From contig NZ_JACHBY010000012.1 in NCBI RefSeq assembly GCF_014200495.1, positions 69,328-133,327 of the forward strand: DNA of 64,000 nt, written 5' to 3'. Origin of the DNA: Mucilaginibacter geliditolerans. Lineage in GTDB: Bacteria; Bacteroidota; Bacteroidia; Sphingobacteriales; Sphingobacteriaceae. Shown one piece after another: positions 63,772 to 64,000 of this stretch. Positions within the stretch are counted from its first letter, which is position 1. Each line of letters begins with the position of its first letter. The translations under genes were made by a program, and so were the position numbers. The notes beneath the pieces were generated by a model. It made no database searches, had not been told where the DNA came from, and worked only from the letters and a program-made list of their open reading frames with translations.

Positions 63772-64000
63772 ATGTTGTATAGAAAAATGAAAAGAAGAAA
63801 GGCCTTCAAAGGGCCTGACGAGCTTCAGAAAACATATAAACGGGCTTCTGAGGCGCAGACAAAGGTATTTTTTGAACAGGTACGTACACAAACTGGGGAT
63901 GAGAGATTCTTGAGTGAATTAATTGAGTATATCAAGCAGAACATATCAAACCCCAATCTTTCTGTTGAAACAACTAGTCGTGAGATGAAAATGTGCCGGG
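63772..64000 (+). CDS. AraC/HTCS-type DNA-binding domain, cut by window edge
   Basis: The reading frame from ATG 63772 (or ATG 63787) stays open to the right edge. FLSELIEYIKQNISNPNLSVE followed by SREMKMCR matches the linker and first helix of the AraC domain at the end of HTCS proteins; the local HTCS has LLKSIVEYIELNILNDNLSVEELGRQMSIS, given here only for the shared pattern IxYIxxNIxNxNLSVE. No receiver domain or sensor part precedes it, so it may be a regulator with a short N terminus or the 3' relic of a second HTCS. The rest is outside the window. Confidence 0.55.
   Translation, partial: MLYRKMKRRKAFKGPDELQKTYKRASEAQTKVFFEQVRTQTGDERFLSELIEYIKQNISNPNLSVETTSREMKMCR

Noticed and set aside
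1-64000. CRISPR array
   Set aside because: No series of regularly spaced identical repeats and no cas genes were seen.

Overview
The window looks like chromosome from a member of the Bacteroidota, most likely Sphingobacteriaceae (Mucilaginibacter/Pedobacter-like). Supporting signs are the SusC/SusD pair, a hybrid two-component regulator (HTCS), many SPII lipoproteins, TAnnTTTG-type promoter elements, few Shine-Dalgarno sites, and an imuA-imuB-dnaE2 cassette. The genus is an inference from gene content and was not tested by alignment.

Left part (1-10.1 kb): the 3' end of a PH-domain membrane protein, a small membrane protein, an S8 protease lipoprotein and a secreted protein of unknown function. 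Next comes a DNA-damage block: imuA-imuB-dnaE2 on the minus strand, divergent from a tightly overlapping plus-strand operon (unknown 90-aa protein, Cdd1-like helix-hairpin-helix protein, AlkB-type dioxygenase). A 24-nt inverted repeat lies between the two operons.

Middle (10.1-31.2 kb): a defence-rich, increasingly AT-rich accessory region. It holds a degenerate class III cyclase-fold protein, two translationally coupled micro-ORFs, a GIY-YIG-like protein, a CoiA-like nuclease and a Septu-like ATPase/HNH pair. A three-gene operon follows: CHAT protease, NERD-nuclease/NACHT NTPase, and AbiH. Then come a poorly known cluster of small proteins (Cys-rich protein, 71-aa partner, 120-aa candidate peptide, DUF6895-like protein), a membrane-anchored protein with a duplicated scar, and an MFS transporter. 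The region ends at the 3' half of a tRNA-Phe gene with no 5' half, which looks like an attachment-site remnant, followed by a truncated SDR gene. The island probably ends here.

Right part (31.7-64 kb): a polysaccharide utilisation locus whose enzymes fit fucosylated xyloglucan. The first arm handles L-fucose: AraC regulator, FucP-like symporter, aldo/keto reductase, mutarotase, a decayed fuconolactonase start, zinc dehydrogenase, GH29 fucosidase and GH97. The second arm holds GH35, GH5 with a ricin-type module, GH31 alpha-xylosidase and the HTCS. The third arm is SusC, SusD, a TIG-repeat surface glycan-binding protein, a BACON-GH5 lipoprotein and a GH3 enzyme. Three genes (GH35, GH5-ricin, GH31) are preceded by the same 65-nt promoter/operator module with a direct repeat on a 21-bp period; this is the likely regulon signature of the HTCS. 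Outer-membrane capture and endo-cleavage (SusCD, TIG protein, two GH5 enzymes) would feed oligosaccharides to periplasmic GH29, GH35, GH97, GH31 and GH3 enzymes. Released fucose would enter by FucP and be oxidised. The window ends inside another AraC-type regulator-like sequence.
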